Assembly (NCBI GenBank): GCA_929200515.1
Contig: CAKNAD010000184.1
Span: forward strand, 1 to 5,868
From: Candidatus Gorgonimonas leptogorgiae
GTDB lineage: Bacteria > Pseudomonadota > Gammaproteobacteria > Pseudomonadales > Endozoicomonadaceae
Length of the DNA stretch: 5,868 nucleotides
Reading direction: 5' to 3'
The notes beneath the pieces were generated by a model that worked only from the letters and a program-made list of their open reading frames with translations, did no database searches and was not told the DNA's origin. The position numbers and the translations under genes were made by a program. Below, piece after piece: positions 5,766 to 5,868 of this stretch. The stretch's first letter is position 1. Each line of letters begins with the position of its first letter.

Positions 5766-5868
5766 AGCAGATGTAAATGCAAGGTTTCAGGGCTAAAGAA
5801 AAAGATCTAATTCGAGGCAAAATGCTACAGGAATGCAAGTGCATTTCAAAGTGTTTTAACGATGAAGT
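5757..5868 (+). repeat. MITE-like non-coding repeat, left part, cut by the right window edge
   Basis: Bases 5782-5868 align with 792-877 at about 85% identity, differing mostly by single substitutions plus one extra G. The left terminus TATACAGGTAGCAGATG (5757-5773) is nearly the inverse of the right terminus of the 769-938 element. By comparison with that copy, about 60 more bases should lie beyond the window. It begins 24 bases after the lon stop codon and contains no reading frame of note. Confidence 0.65.

Noticed and set aside
1..5868. The window as a composite transposon flanked by inverted repeat elements
   Set aside because: The flanking elements carry no transposase, both extend out of the window, and the enclosed genes are ordinary chromosomal genes with matching AT-rich composition.

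Overview
The window is an AT-rich stretch of a bacterial chromosome, most likely from a gammaproteobacterium. The three genes point that way together: a small cytochrome c5-type protein, a PilB-type pilus ATPase close to the Pseudomonas form in length and motifs, and a Lon protease whose N-terminal 'RNRPFFPAQ' and 'FDRMDVIRLSGYI' stretches resemble the second Lon (AsrA-like) of Pseudomonas and its relatives. Low GC, long repeat-bearing spacers and an orphan pilB would fit a host-associated or specialised lineage, but the sequence does not settle the genus.

Layout. The first 54 bases look like the end of a short repeat element that continues beyond the left edge. Next comes a periplasmic cytochrome c5 gene on the minus strand (63-527). 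A 508-bp divergent spacer (528-1035) follows. It holds a palindromic box, an inverted repeat and one complete MITE-like element of about 170 bp (roughly 769-938). pilB runs on the plus strand (1036-2736, probable GTG start). A 347-bp spacer (2737-3083) carries more copies of the palindromic box and a good extended -10 promoter for the next gene. That gene is lon/asrA-like (3084-5732, plus strand), which ends in an unusual 75-residue lysine/serine/threonine-rich tail. Shortly after its stop, a second good copy of the MITE-like element starts and runs off the right edge.

How the genes relate. They do not form an obvious pathway or operon: electron transfer (cytochrome), pilus extension (PilB) and protein quality control (Lon) each appear to be separately expressed. 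No pilC, pilD, tRNA, rRNA, CRISPR or transposase gene is visible. The non-coding DNA and the Lon tail are the most interesting parts. Two short repeat signals recur only between genes: a MITE-like family with TATACAGGTGGCAGTTG-type ends, and the octamer ACCTTCTA, present five times. I see no convincing new multi-gene system here.
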